From the NCBI GenBank assembly GCA_031551875.1, contig JAVBNA010000016.1, forward strand, positions 4,237-68,236: DNA of 64,000 nt. The letters are read 5' to 3'. The position numbers and the translations under genes are program-made. Under the pieces are notes generated by a model. That model saw nothing but the letters and a program-made list of their open reading frames with translations, ran no database searches and had not been told where the DNA came from. This document shows, in pieces, positions 43,453 to 52,667 of this stretch; within the stretch, counting starts at the first letter, position 1, and each line of letters opens with the position of its first letter. The DNA comes from JAVBNA01 sp031551875 (GTDB lineage Bacteria > Bacillota > Clostridia > Oscillospirales > Acutalibacteraceae).

Positions 43453-43629
43453 GTGTGTTATTTTCCCTTCATTTTATACGCACCAAAATTTATTTCCCTA
43501 ACATTAATAATAAATTTATCTTTTAATTAAATTTACGCCTATAAAACCTCTATTAAAAAATAATTCGTGTTAATTTTGGTAACAAAAATTTCGGCGTCAT
43601 TTTATGCAAAATGTTCACGTTTATTTTAT

Positions 43630-43658
43630 ATTATAGGCAAATTGTGTCTATTTGTCAA
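43630..43658 (-). promoter_or_regulatory. Consensus sigma-A promoter of the T7SS supercluster
   Basis: On the minus strand TTGACA (43653-43658), 17 bases, TATAAT (43630-43635): a perfect match in both boxes and spacing. Transcription would start near 43623, leaving an AT-rich leader of about 170 bases before the ATG at 43452. No riboswitch is recognised in the leader. Confidence 0.75.
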
Positions 43659-43985
43659 TATGGGAATTATGCATATTTATCTTATAAAGATATTATATAA
43701 CATTGCAAACGTCCGTTTTTAAATGCATTTATAATTGCAGCGGTGCTGTTTTTTGCGTTGCGGAGCGAGCCCTAATTGGGTGTGAATTATTAAAATCTTC
43801 GGTATTGTGTCTGAACAAAATCATCCCCATAGGCAATTTTTGCCTATGGGGATGATCATTGCATTATAAGCCACACAAACCGTTGTTACTACCACAGTAC
43901 CGTACTCTCGCAAATTCAAATTTTTTAGCCGAAAAAACGGCATATATCGTTCTCATTATCGCTTTCGGAAAATATGATATTTCTC
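43659..43985. repeat. Decayed third copy of the truncated spoIIID/hairpin unit
   Basis: The hairpin at 43820-43856 (arms with TCATCCCCATAGGCA, loop TTT) matches 15547-15584. From 43857 to about 43945 the sequence parallels 15585-15673, including GCCACACAAA, the GTACCGTACTCT segment and AAATTTTTTAGCCG, but with indels that destroy the reading frame. The 5' half of the unit is missing. The remaining bases up to 43820 are AT-rich with no gene visible. Confidence 0.75.
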
Positions 43986-44348
43986 AAGCAAAGACGGTAC
44001 CACCCAGGAAAGAATCCCGAATAAAGCTGTCGGCAAGATAAGGATAAACAGGCCTTTCGTTGCGTCAAAATATTGGTCTATCTTTCCAAAGAACTTTATT
44101 TTGAAATATGTATCAATGATCCAGTAGGCTGCGTAAAAGCCCCAGCCTATTTCGCTAAGAATCATCCGCACACCGTGCTCGCGCATGGCCTCGTACAGTT
44201 CTTCTTCGCTTTGAATCGCCGTCCAGCGCTTACCACTAAAATACGACTTCGGAGCACTGCCACGCAAGCAGAGGACACCCATAACGATTCCGCCAATAAA
44301 AAGCGCAACAAAAAGATAGCTGAAAGCAGCAAGTAGTATTGTTTGCAT
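43985..44348 (-). CDS. Small membrane protein of unknown function
   Basis: About 130 residues from MQTILLAAFSYLF. The ATG at 44348 has GGGAGGG eight bases upstream, whereas a longer frame back to 44519 lacks a start signal; the frame's stop extends to about 43956. TM segments near 4-27, 65-85 and 95-118, a polar loop KRWTAIQSEEELYEAMREHG and an amphipathic end. No family recognised. It is on its own between the decayed repeat and the RCC1 gene. Confidence 0.6.
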
Positions 44349-44439
44349 TCCGTCCCTCCCTGTCCTCCGTTTTTCACGTAACCTGTACAAACCGTCCGGC
44401 GGCTCGCATAAGTCCTCTAAAAGACCATGTAAACATGTC

Positions 44440-44483
44440 CAATACAATCCCCCGCAGACAATTGCCTGCGGGGGATTGTATTG
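44440..44483. repeat. Isolated 18-bp perfect hairpin
   Basis: Arms 44440-44457 and 44466-44483 pair perfectly around an 8-base loop. It is upstream of the small membrane-protein gene and follows no recognisable gene, so it may be the terminator of a lost gene. In style (ATCCCC/GGGGAT core) it resembles the spoIIID-unit hairpins. Confidence 0.8.
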
Positions 44484-44647
44484 CTTATTAGTTGTTAGCC
44501 TCGAAGACCGCAACCGCAAACCTAGTAATAATGCCGTTTCTACCCGTAAAATGTAGGAATAAGCAAGTAATAATCTGCATTTTTACACGTTTATTTACCG
44601 CGTTTTACGTTTACCCAATTAGTTAATATCTTACAGGCCAATTTGAG

Positions 44648-44767
44648 CTAAGATAAGGCCGCGAGAATCGATATCACAAGAATATATGGTGCAAACCAAT
44701 GGTGTGGTAGCTTAACAATACCAGACGTGTCCTCTGTTTGCTTTTTCTTGTCATTTTGTGCTGGCAT
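44648..44767 (-). CDS. Possible 39-residue membrane peptide
   Basis: ATG at 44767 opens a frame reading MPAQNDKKKQTEDTSGIVKL and then a hydrophobic end (WFAPYILVISILAALS). A charged N-terminus plus one TM is a credible small membrane protein, but no ribosome binding site is seen, and it overlaps the region just before the RCC1 promoter. Could equally be a gene remnant. Confidence 0.25.
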   Translation of the reverse strand: MPAQNDKKKQTEDTSGIVKLPHHWFAPYILVISILAALS

Positions 44768-44783
44768 AAAAAGAATATTAATA

Positions 44784-44811
44784 TTGCTTTATTTCAAAAA
44801 CATGTTAAAAT
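44784..44811 (+). promoter_or_regulatory. Possible sigma-A promoter of the RCC1-repeat gene
   Basis: TTGCTT (44784-44789), 16 bases, TAAAAT (44806-44811), about 65 bases before the ATG at 44878, which has an excellent AGGAGG ribosome binding site. Confidence 0.4.
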
Positions 44812-44877
44812 GAAACCAGATTTGCACAATTTGTGCAGATAAATTAGACACAAGCCCGAGAAATAGGAGGGGTACTA

Positions 44878-47820
44878 ATGAAAAGGAAACTACTGAGTCT
44901 GATTTTGGCGCTATGTTTTCTGATCCCAACGACGGGGACTATGGGGGAGAACCTTGTGGGCGAGGCGCTGACGTTGCCTATCAAAGTACAAATGCAGACG
45001 TTATCCATGGGCGGTGCCACCTTGATTGTCCGCCCCGATGGTTCTCTGTGGGGAACAGGAGATAATTATTATGGTGAGCTTGGTGACGGCACGAGGGAGC
45101 CCTCAGATACTTTTAAAGAAATCATGCGGTCTGGCGTCAGATCTGTTTCAACCGCATCGCAACACTCTCTAATTGTTAAAAGTGATAACACGCTTTGGGG
45201 TTGTGGCACAGGATATCGTGGATCCCTGACAGGAGTTCACCTGAATGATCCTGTGATCACCCCTCTCAAATTGATGAGCAATGTGTTGACGGCATGCACT
45301 TCAGAATCTACCTCGTTTGCCATAAAAACAGACGGAAGCCTCTGGGGTTGGGGCGGTAATGAAGCGGGACAGGTCGGGGGCAGCAGCGAGATTCAGCCGC
45401 CCATGAAAATCATGGACAACGTCGTGGCGGTTTCGGCAAGCTACGGGTATACTCTTGCCATAAAAACAGACGGAAGCCTGTGGGGTTGGGGCAGTAAAGT
45501 GTGGGAAAGTCTAGACAATTTTAATAACCAATCGGCAGCCTATACGAAGACGCCGGTTAAATTGGCCGACGGGGTGGCGGCGGTTTCGACCGACGATTCT
45601 GGATATGCTTACCTGAAAACCGATGGAAACTTATATGTCTACGGTAACAATATATTCGGTCAGTTGGGGACAGGCCAGTTGCAGAATGTCCTCACGCCTG
45701 TCTGTGTAATGAGCGGTGTCTCCCATATCAGTATGGGCGTTTCCAATACTTATGCCATAAAAGACGGTGAAGTTTATGGGTGCGGTTTAAAGGACGCAGG
45801 GCAGCTTGGCGAAGTTACCAAAGCGGGATATGAATACTCCTTTGTAAAGATCAAAAATCTTTCGGGCGTTACCGCTATTAGTGCTGGGACTAATAACGTG
45901 CTGGTCCAAAAGAGCGATGGCACATTTTGGGGTTGGGGTAACGTTGATGGTTATCTCTCTGACCTAATCCAGATTCCCAACATGACAGGGGTGCAGTCTG
46001 TTTCTTGTGGAATCGGTTATACCATGTGTATACGCAGTGACAAGAGCCTTTGGGGATGGGGTGCAAACACTTTTGGCCGATTGGGTGACGGCACAAAGAA
46101 CAATAAACTTCTTCCGGTAAAAATCATGAGCGATATCAAACTGGTGGATGCTGGCTATTTTCACACCATGGCTGTGGGGACCGACGGTTCCCTTTGGGCG
46201 TGGGGAGACAATGAATACGGGCAGCTCGGCAACGGGACACTTTTGGAGCAAATGACTCCTGTAAAAATTCTGAACAGTGGCGTGGCTTCGGTTTCGGTGG
46301 GGGATGGGTATTCGCTTGTGGTGATGGAAAACGGGGAATTGTACGCTTGCGGTAAAAATGATTTGTCCCAGTTGGGTGACGGTACTACTACCGACCGAAA
46401 TACCCTGACAAAAATTAACCTGGGAGAGAGCGCACAGGTTATATCGGCCTGCGCAGGGATAAAATCTTCATTTGCCATCACCGCCGATCACAGACTGTTC
46501 GCGTGGGGCGATAACGAGTACAGCCAGTTGGGTGACGGTACCGAACAAGCACAAAGCACACCGATTGCGGTGATGGAGGATGTTCGATCGGTTTCAGGCG
46601 GTGATACAACAACCCTGGTCGTGAAAACCAACAGTGAGTTGTGGGGCTGGGGTCGCAATGGCGAGCTACTGCTGAAATATTATTGGAGTTACGGTAGCCT
46701 TATTCCGTATGACGAAGCGGATCAAGGGAAGGGATTCTTCCCGCCCCGCAGATCTTATCCGCCCTGTAAACTGCTCAGCAATGTTCGCACTGCGTCGCTG
46801 AACAATGATTATGTGGCTGCGGTTACCAATAACAATGAGATGTACCATTGGGGCGGAAATGGTCTCGCTATTTATGCCGGTGGATGGATATGGGATCTGT
46901 GGAAGGCAAAGATGGTCATGGAAAACGTCCGCTATACTGCGCAAACCAAACCGTTTACAAGGGATCCTGAAACACACAGCGATTACGAACTGCAGGCATA
47001 CGGTTTTCATGAAATGTTCATTAAGACCGACGGTACCCTATGGGGCTGGAGCAATAATTATGTCGGACAGCTCGGTATTGGTACTGCTGGGTATACCGAT
47101 ACGCCCAGACAGATCCAATTTGTCAGAAAGAATCCGGTTGTTCAGTCCATCTCCCTCTCCAAGCTTCCGACAAAAGTAAACTATATCAAAGGCGAAGCGC
47201 TGTCCCTGACCGGCGCGAACCTTCTTGTCAACTATGACAACGGCTCCAAACAGGCGGTGGCACTGACCACCGACATGGTCAGCGGGTACAATAAAAGCAA
47301 AGCCGGTACCCAGATTCTCACAGTCACCTATCAAAACAAAAAGACCAGCTTCAAAGTGACGGTGTTCTCCTATGTGGCTATGCGCATCGGGTACACCCGT
47401 GCCATTGCCAATGGCACTAAAACCACTGTAGACAATGCCGGCACCAAGCCGTTGCTCATTCAATCAAAAACGATGGTTCCGCTGCGTTTTGTTGGCGAGA
47501 AGCTGGGTGCCAAGGTAACCTATACGACCGACAAGGAGCCCATCTATGTGGTCTATGACAGCATCACCGTGGAGATAAAGCTGGGCAGTAAGATCATGAA
47601 GGTCATTCGAAACGGCAAGACAATGAAATATACGCTGGATGTGGCGCCGCAGAAGGTGGGCGGCAAAACCTTTGTGCCACTGCGCGCCCTCAGCACTGCA
47701 ATCGGCTACAATGTCTATTATCAGGCATCCTCTAAAGCCATCATCATCAGTATGCCCGCACCGCCCACCACCCTGCGCGACCAATGGCTGGCGGCCGCAA
47801 AAAGTTATATCACGAAATAA
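44878..47820 (+). CDS. Exported RCC1-repeat protein with Ig-like and stalk domains
   Basis: 980 residues. Signal peptide about 1-25; about 15 RCC1-type repeats about 40-735, each marked by a version of TDGSLWGWGDNEYGQLGDGT, which would fold as one or two seven-bladed propellers; Big-type Ig domain about 755-825 (KLPTKVNYIKGEALSLTG); Cu_amine_oxidN1-type domain about 830-950 with KTMVPLRFVGEKLGAKV and GGKTFVPLRALSTAIGY; short helical tail. The C-terminal module is closely related to those of the proteins at 41.6 and 58.7 kb. Probably a wall-associated binding protein; ligand unknown. Monocistronic, ending before two strong hairpins. Confidence 0.88.
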   Translation: MKRKLLSLILALCFLIPTTGTMGENLVGEALTLPIKVQMQTLSMGGATLIVRPDGSLWGTGDNYYGELGDGTREPSDTFKEIMRSGVRSVSTASQHSLIVKSDNTLWGCGTGYRGSLTGVHLNDPVITPLKLMSNVLTACTSESTSFAIKTDGSLWGWGGNEAGQVGGSSEIQPPMKIMDNVVAVSASYGYTLAIKTDGSLWGWGSKVWESLDNFNNQSAAYTKTPVKLADGVAAVSTDDSGYAYLKTDGNLYVYGNNIFGQLGTGQLQNVLTPVCVMSGVSHISMGVSNTYAIKDGEVYGCGLKDAGQLGEVTKAGYEYSFVKIKNLSGVTAISAGTNNVLVQKSDGTFWGWGNVDGYLSDLIQIPNMTGVQSVSCGIGYTMCIRSDKSLWGWGANTFGRLGDGTKNNKLLPVKIMSDIKLVDAGYFHTMAVGTDGSLWAWGDNEYGQLGNGTLLEQMTPVKILNSGVASVSVGDGYSLVVMENGELYACGKNDLSQLGDGTTTDRNTLTKINLGESAQVISACAGIKSSFAITADHRLFAWGDNEYSQLGDGTEQAQSTPIAVMEDVRSVSGGDTTTLVVKTNSELWGWGRNGELLLKYYWSYGSLIPYDEADQGKGFFPPRRSYPPCKLLSNVRTASLNNDYVAAVTNNNEMYHWGGNGLAIYAGGWIWDLWKAKMVMENVRYTAQTKPFTRDPETHSDYELQAYGFHEMFIKTDGTLWGWSNNYVGQLGIGTAGYTDTPRQIQFVRKNPVVQSISLSKLPTKVNYIKGEALSLTGANLLVNYDNGSKQAVALTTDMVSGYNKSKAGTQILTVTYQNKKTSFKVTVFSYVAMRIGYTRAIANGTKTTVDNAGTKPLLIQSKTMVPLRFVGEKLGAKVTYTTDKEPIYVVYDSITVEIKLGSKIMKVIRNGKTMKYTLDVAPQKVGGKTFVPLRALSTAIGYNVYYQASSKAIIISMPAPPTTLRDQWLAAAKSYITK

Positions 47821-47928
47821 CGGGCGCGATTGTTCACGCGATGAATTTTTCACTGTAACTTTTATTGTACCAGATCACTTTTTCCTATGGCTAAACAGGA
47901 ATCGATTCATGATTTGTCTCGTAATAAA

Positions 47929-47969
47929 AACATTCCCCGAAACGAACTGTGTTCGTTTCGGGGAATGTT
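47929..47969. terminator. 19-bp perfect hairpin between convergent genes
   Basis: Arms 47929-47947 and 47951-47969 with a TGT loop, preceded by an A-run. It can terminate transcription from the GGGtGRT gene side. Confidence 0.7.
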
Positions 47970-47973
47970 CAGC

Positions 47974-48012
47974 CAGTCAAAAAAGGTCGTCATTAGCGGC
48001 CTTTTTTGACTG
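47974..48012. terminator. Bidirectional terminator
   Basis: Stem of about 16 bp (47974-47989 with 47997-48012) with A6 in one arm and T6 in the other, between the convergent RCC1 and GGGtGRT genes. Confidence 0.65.
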
Positions 48013-48067
48013 TGTTAACATCAGACTCAATCTTTTGGTTTATAATTTACTCAGAGGTGCTTTCTCA

Positions 48068-49090
48068 TTAATTGTCCAGATCCGCACGCTCACTTGAGTA
48101 GACCGCAACTGCACATGCAACAGTAGCCCCGACCATCGGGTTGTTACCCATACCGATCAGCCCCATCATTTCCACGTGTGCCGGAACGGAGGACGAACCC
48201 GCAAACTGCGCGTCGCCGTGCATGCGTCCCATCGAGTCGGTCAGGCCGTACGAAGCGGGGCCTGCCGCCATGTTGTCGGGGTGCAGGGTGCGCCCGGTGC
48301 CGCCGCCCGAGGCGACCGAGAAATATTTCACGTCGTTTTCCATCGACCATTTTTTGTAGGTACCGGCCACCAGATGCTGGAAGCGGGTGGGGTTGGTGGA
48401 GTTGCCGGTGATGGACACGTCCACGCCCTCGTTCTTCATGATTGCAACGCCCTCGAGCACATCGTTGGCACCGAAGCAGCGCACCTTGGCGCGTTCGCCG
48501 TCCGAGAAGGGCACTTCGCGGACAATCTTGAGATCGCCGGTGTAGAAGTCATACTCGGTCTCCACATAGGTGAAGCCGTTGATGCGCGAGATGATGTAGG
48601 CGGCGTCCTTGCCCAGGCCGTTGAGGATGACGCGCAGGGGCTCCTTGCGGGCCTTGTTGGCGGTGCGGGCGATGCCGATCGCGCCTTCGGCGGCGGCGAA
48701 GGATTCATGGCCCGCCAGGAAGGCGAAACACTTGGTCTCGTCGCGCAGAAGCATGGCGCCTAAATTGCCGTGCCCAAGTCCCACGCTGCGTTGCTCGGCA
48801 ACCGAACCGGGAATGCAGAACGCTTCCAGACCGATGCCGATCGCTTCGGCGGCGTCCGCGGCGCTCCCCGCGCCCTTTTTGAGCGCGACCGCGCAGCCCA
48901 GAATGTACGCCCACACGGCGTTTTCAAACGCGATGGGCTGGATGTCCTTGACAATTTTCTCCACGTCAAACCCCTTGGAAATGCAGAGGTCGCGCGCTTC
49001 TTCAAGACTTGCAAGACCGTACTCGGCCAGACATTTCTCGATTTTGGGCAGTCTTCTTTCTTTGCTCTCGAATTTCACATCGTTTGCCAT
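48068..49090 (-). CDS. GGGtGRT protein
   Basis: 340 residues. Named for the motif seen here as SVASGGGTGRTLHPDNMAAG; also PGSVAEQRSVGLGHGNLGAM and SMGRMHGDAQFAGSS. The family is conserved in clostridia and other anaerobes, nearly always beside a NifU-like scaffold as here, and its biochemical role is unknown. GGAGG before ATG; 26 bases behind the scaffold gene, so one operon. Cytoplasmic. Confidence 0.9.
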   Translation of the reverse strand: MANDVKFESKERRLPKIEKCLAEYGLASLEEARDLCISKGFDVEKIVKDIQPIAFENAVWAYILGCAVALKKGAGSAADAAEAIGIGLEAFCIPGSVAEQRSVGLGHGNLGAMLLRDETKCFAFLAGHESFAAAEGAIGIARTANKARKEPLRVILNGLGKDAAYIISRINGFTYVETEYDFYTGDLKIVREVPFSDGERAKVRCFGANDVLEGVAIMKNEGVDVSITGNSTNPTRFQHLVAGTYKKWSMENDVKYFSVASGGGTGRTLHPDNMAAGPASYGLTDSMGRMHGDAQFAGSSSVPAHVEMMGLIGMGNNPMVGATVACAVAVYSSERADLDN

Positions 49091-49116
49091 TCTCTTATGT
49101 CCTCCTTACGGTCTTA

Positions 49117-49809
49117 TTATTCTTCACGGGGGTCTATGTAGGCGTGTGCGTTGTCAAAACGGCCGTACTGGCCAATGTTCTTTTTGTACGCCTCGTTCGG
49201 CTCCACACCGTGACGGATGTCCTCGAGCATTTTGCCCAGGCGAACAAACTGATAACCGGTGACCTCACCCTTCTCGTCCAGCGCCATTTTCAGGACATAG
49301 CCCTCGGCCATCTCCATAAAACGGACGCCCTTGGCGCTCGTGGAGTACATGGTACCCACCTGTGAGCGCAGACCCTTGCCGAGATCCTCCAGACCCGCGC
49401 CGATCGGCAGGCCGTCCTCGCTGAACGCAGTCTGGCTGCGGCCATAGGCCAGCTGCTTGAAAATTTCGCGCATGGCGACATTGATCGCGTCACAAACTAA
49501 GTCTGTGTTGAGGCACTCGAGCAGGGTTTTTCCCGGCAGGATCTCGGCGGCCATGGCGGCCGAGTGGGTCATGCCGGAACAACCGACGGTCTCCACCAGC
49601 GCTTCCTGCACGATGCCCTCCTTGACGTTGAGCGTCAGCTTGCAGGTGCCCTGCTGGGGCGCACACCAGCCCACGCCGTGCGACAGGCCGGAGATGTCGG
49701 AAATCTGGTATGCCTTGACCCATTTTCCCTCCTCCGGAATGGGAGCGGGACCGTGATGGGGGCCTTTCGCGACCACACACATTCTTTCCACTTCATGGGA
49801 ATAATTCAT
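49117..49809 (-). CDS. NifU-like iron-sulfur cluster scaffold protein
   Basis: 230 residues from MNYSHEVERMCVVAKGPHHG (ATG at 49809, AAGGAG upstream; longer frame rejected). IscU/NifU N-terminal-type fold with Cys residues at WCAPQQGTCK, ETVGCSGMTHSAAMA and LECLNTDLVCDAINVAM. It presumably binds a transient Fe-S cluster and hands it to a partner. Its stable pairing with the GGGtGRT protein suggests the two act together. A clear promoter lies at 49882-49910. Confidence 0.85.
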   Translation of the reverse strand: MNYSHEVERMCVVAKGPHHGPAPIPEEGKWVKAYQISDISGLSHGVGWCAPQQGTCKLTLNVKEGIVQEALVETVGCSGMTHSAAMAAEILPGKTLLECLNTDLVCDAINVAMREIFKQLAYGRSQTAFSEDGLPIGAGLEDLGKGLRSQVGTMYSTSAKGVRFMEMAEGYVLKMALDEKGEVTGYQFVRLGKMLEDIRHGVEPNEAYKKNIGQYGRFDNAHAYIDPREE

Positions 49810-49881
49810 AAAACGGAACTCCTTTCGGTTGTTTCGCCGCTCCCTGCAAGGGGCAGGGCCGGTCTGGCTTTCACAGAAAAT

Positions 49882-49910
49882 ATTATACAACCATTCGGCC
49901 GGCAGCGCAA
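49882..49910 (-). promoter_or_regulatory. Promoter of the NifU-like/GGGtGRT operon
   Basis: TTGCGC (49905-49910), 17 bases, TATAAT (49882-49887) on the minus strand, leader about 66 bases. The remainder of the 49811-50180 gap contains only GC-rich hairpin sequence near 50055-50160 behind the GH2-like gene. Confidence 0.6.
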
Positions 49911-50180
49911 GGGTGCGCGCGCCTTTCGGCAAGAAAAGTGCTTTTGCCCCAAGGGAGCGGCGCATTTCTCCGTGGAAATTGTCCACTATGATGGTGTCCG
50001 TGCAAATCGTATAATTTTTTTGACACCAAACCCGGCGTGCGACATAGTATGAATTGACCGGAGAGGGAGCGGCTCCCCCTCCGGGCTTCCGAAACGGAAA
50101 GGGGCCCCCCTTGTCGTTTTATTATAGATGGTCCCCTGCGGTGTGTACAGCATACGCCGCGGGGGGCTGCCATTTTTTCG

Positions 50181-52622
50181 TCAAACTATTTTCTCCCGCG
50201 CAAGCCGCCACGGCTGTGACAAATCCCCCGGCGTCAGCGGGCACAGGCGCAGAAAAGGTATTTCGCTGAGACGAACCATATGATAACCCTCCTGCGGGTC
50301 GGTTTTCACAGAAAAGTCAAAGCGCCCGGACGTCCCCAGCCACAGGCCGCAGCCCTCCTCGTCGCACAGCGCAGCCCACTCGGTCGCCCAGCGGTTTCCG
50401 CCTGACATCTCCTGTGCGTGCAGGGTGAATTCCCCCCGATAAACCCCCACAGTCAGGTTTTGACCGCTCTCAACCGGCCCCAGACCGAAATAGCGCACAC
50501 GCTCGTATTTGAGCGGCAGGAAAAGCGCCATGTCTGCGCCCGCCCCTTCGGTTTGATATTCGAGCAGCCCGTCGGGGTAGACGCGCCATGAGAGCTGCGT
50601 CTCCGCCCCCTCCGGCCGCGTGAGGCGGGCGGCAATCGTCACCGAACCGTTTTCCTCCCGCTCGGCAGACAGCCCTCTGACGGCTGATTCAGGGACAAGC
50701 CAGCGCACAGGCGCTTCCAGCAGCTTCCTCCCATACGCCTTCATCGTACAAAACAGCGCGGTTTCGCGGTCGAGCTCGTAGACAAAGCTCTCTCCCACAA
50801 GCTGAAGCGTTTCCTGCTTTTCCCGGAGTGAAATGTTGCCCGTGCGGGTCACGGTGTGTATGGACGCCTGCACCGGCAGCTCAAACTGCGCGAAGCACGC
50901 CTCATACCCTTCGGTCGCCCACAGCGTCTCCCGGCGGTAATTGAGCGAGAGTCGCAAAAAACACCGTCCGTTCTCGGGCAGATTGTAGGGAAGAGTCAGC
51001 TCCGCCCCGCTGTGCGTCGGCACGGCGAGCGCCCCTGCACTACCCCACTCGGCGGGGCGTCCGTCGCGGCTGACTTCCCAGATACATTCAAGCTCCGACA
51101 GGTCGCTCGTGTCAAGATTGTTGTACACGGTCAGCGCCCCCGCCGCGAGATCGACCGCTTCAAAGCGGGCGGGGGCGAAGGCGTTTTTGAGGTGAATCAG
51201 CCGGGCGCGCGGGGCGCGTCCCAGCGTGAGCAGCCCGGTGTCTGGTCCGGGACAGCCCGCCTCCGCCGTCCACGTGTGCGCAAAACTTTCGCACAGTGTG
51301 CCCTCCTCTATCTGGTGCATCGCGCGCCGTTCTATCGTACCTTGCCCTGAACCGCGGACGGGGTTCCACCCCACGACACAGGGGTGGTTTTTGTCCCGCT
51401 CAACAAGTCGCTCCACCTGCTCCTGCACCGTCTTTTCAAATCTGGAATGCCCACAGGCCTTTGGGGACGCGTCGTAATCGGCGCAGGCCATCACATAGAG
51501 CCCCAGCTCGTCGCACAGCTGTAAAAAGCGCGGATCGGCGGGGCGGGAAAGGCGCACGGCGTTGATGTTGTGCCGCTTCATGAGCAGCAGGTCGCGCGTC
51601 ATGTGCGACAGCTCCGCAGCGCTGCCGCGGCGCGGGTCGGCTTCCTGCCAGTTGACGCCCCTCAGCGTGACCGGTCCGCCGTTTAACCGCAGCCCGCCCC
51701 CCTCCGTCGACAGGGTGCGTATGCCCACTTTCTGGGCAATGTATTCCCCCTCACATTCGAGGATGAGGGTGTAAAGTGTGGGACGCTCGGCGCTCCACAG
51801 CAGCGGCCTGTCCACGGTAACCTTTACCGCGCCGTCCTTTCCGGCGGCTTTATCCAGAATGTGTCCCTCAGGCGACACCAGCGTCCCCACAACCGGCGCA
51901 TCCCCTCGCATGGACAGTGAACAGACAAGCTCCGCCTGCGTCCCGCCTTGCATGAGCTTTGTGGTCACAAAATAGTCGCGCAGGTGGCGTTCGGGGCGAA
52001 AAAGCAGGTACACCTCCCGGAAGAGGCCCGAAAAGCGCTGTCTGTCCCAGCTTTCCAGGTAGCTGCCCGCACAGAAGCGCAGCACGGCCACCGCGAGCGT
52101 ATTCTCCCCGTCGTGCAGCGCACCCGTGATGTCAATTTCGGCCGCGCTGCTCCCCGACCCATAGCCCCGGAACTTCCCGTTGACCCACACATAAAAGCAG
52201 GACGCCGCCCCCTCAAGCACGAGGTAGACCCGCTTGCACGCCCGCTCGCTTTTGTGCAGGGCAAAGCGGCGGAGGTATACCCCCGTGGGGTTGCGGTCGG
52301 GGACACGGGGCGGGTAAGAGGGAAAGGGCAGCCGTCCGCCGGTGCACAGCGCCTCCCCGTACCCCTCCATTTCCATGCAGGCGGGCACGGAAATCTGCGG
52401 GAGCGGGGCGGGGTCGCACGTGATAAAGTCATCGGGGATTGCCCCGGGGCTGTCAAAGTATCCGAAGCCCCACGCCCCGCTCAGAAAAAGCGCGCGCCCC
52501 GAACACCCACGATCCCGGCTGTACGCGTTTACGGCGCTTTCAAAGGGGATATAGTAGGCGCGGGGCGGCTCACAGCCCACATAGGGCAGATCTGGTCGCT
52601 CATGATACAGTAAAAACTTCAT
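50181..52622 (-). CDS. GH2 beta-galactosidase-like protein with degenerate active site
   Basis: 813 residues from MKFLLYHERPDLPYVG (ATG at 52622 eight bases after GGAGG; an in-frame GTG six codons earlier would contain that site). LacZ-like order: jelly-roll domain about 45-220 (VYLRRFALH, ESWDRQRFSGLFREV), Ig-like domain, reduced TIM barrel about 320-455, then Ig-like and C-terminal beta-sandwich domains. Where LacZ has WSLGNESG this protein reads WNPVRGSG, losing the catalytic acid/base Glu; RCSHYPNH is RLSRPADP; about 60 residues before the nucleophile region (LCESFAH) are deleted. LacZ enzymes are about 1020 residues. It is probably inactive as a galactosidase and may bind sugars. Confidence 0.85.
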   Translation of the reverse strand: MKFLLYHERPDLPYVGCEPPRAYYIPFESAVNAYSRDRGCSGRALFLSGAWGFGYFDSPGAIPDDFITCDPAPLPQISVPACMEMEGYGEALCTGGRLPFPSYPPRVPDRNPTGVYLRRFALHKSERACKRVYLVLEGAASCFYVWVNGKFRGYGSGSSAAEIDITGALHDGENTLAVAVLRFCAGSYLESWDRQRFSGLFREVYLLFRPERHLRDYFVTTKLMQGGTQAELVCSLSMRGDAPVVGTLVSPEGHILDKAAGKDGAVKVTVDRPLLWSAERPTLYTLILECEGEYIAQKVGIRTLSTEGGGLRLNGGPVTLRGVNWQEADPRRGSAAELSHMTRDLLLMKRHNINAVRLSRPADPRFLQLCDELGLYVMACADYDASPKACGHSRFEKTVQEQVERLVERDKNHPCVVGWNPVRGSGQGTIERRAMHQIEEGTLCESFAHTWTAEAGCPGPDTGLLTLGRAPRARLIHLKNAFAPARFEAVDLAAGALTVYNNLDTSDLSELECIWEVSRDGRPAEWGSAGALAVPTHSGAELTLPYNLPENGRCFLRLSLNYRRETLWATEGYEACFAQFELPVQASIHTVTRTGNISLREKQETLQLVGESFVYELDRETALFCTMKAYGRKLLEAPVRWLVPESAVRGLSAEREENGSVTIAARLTRPEGAETQLSWRVYPDGLLEYQTEGAGADMALFLPLKYERVRYFGLGPVESGQNLTVGVYRGEFTLHAQEMSGGNRWATEWAALCDEEGCGLWLGTSGRFDFSVKTDPQEGYHMVRLSEIPFLRLCPLTPGDLSQPWRLAREKIV

Positions 52623-52667
52623 CCAAAATCCCTCCGGCACAGCGCGGTCATTCAGATGCGGTACAAA

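Noticed and set aside
49810..49986. Upstream extension of the NifU-like gene to 49986
   Set aside because: The extra 59 residues contain the promoter TATAAT region and lack a start signal, whereas AAGGAG supports the ATG at 49809.
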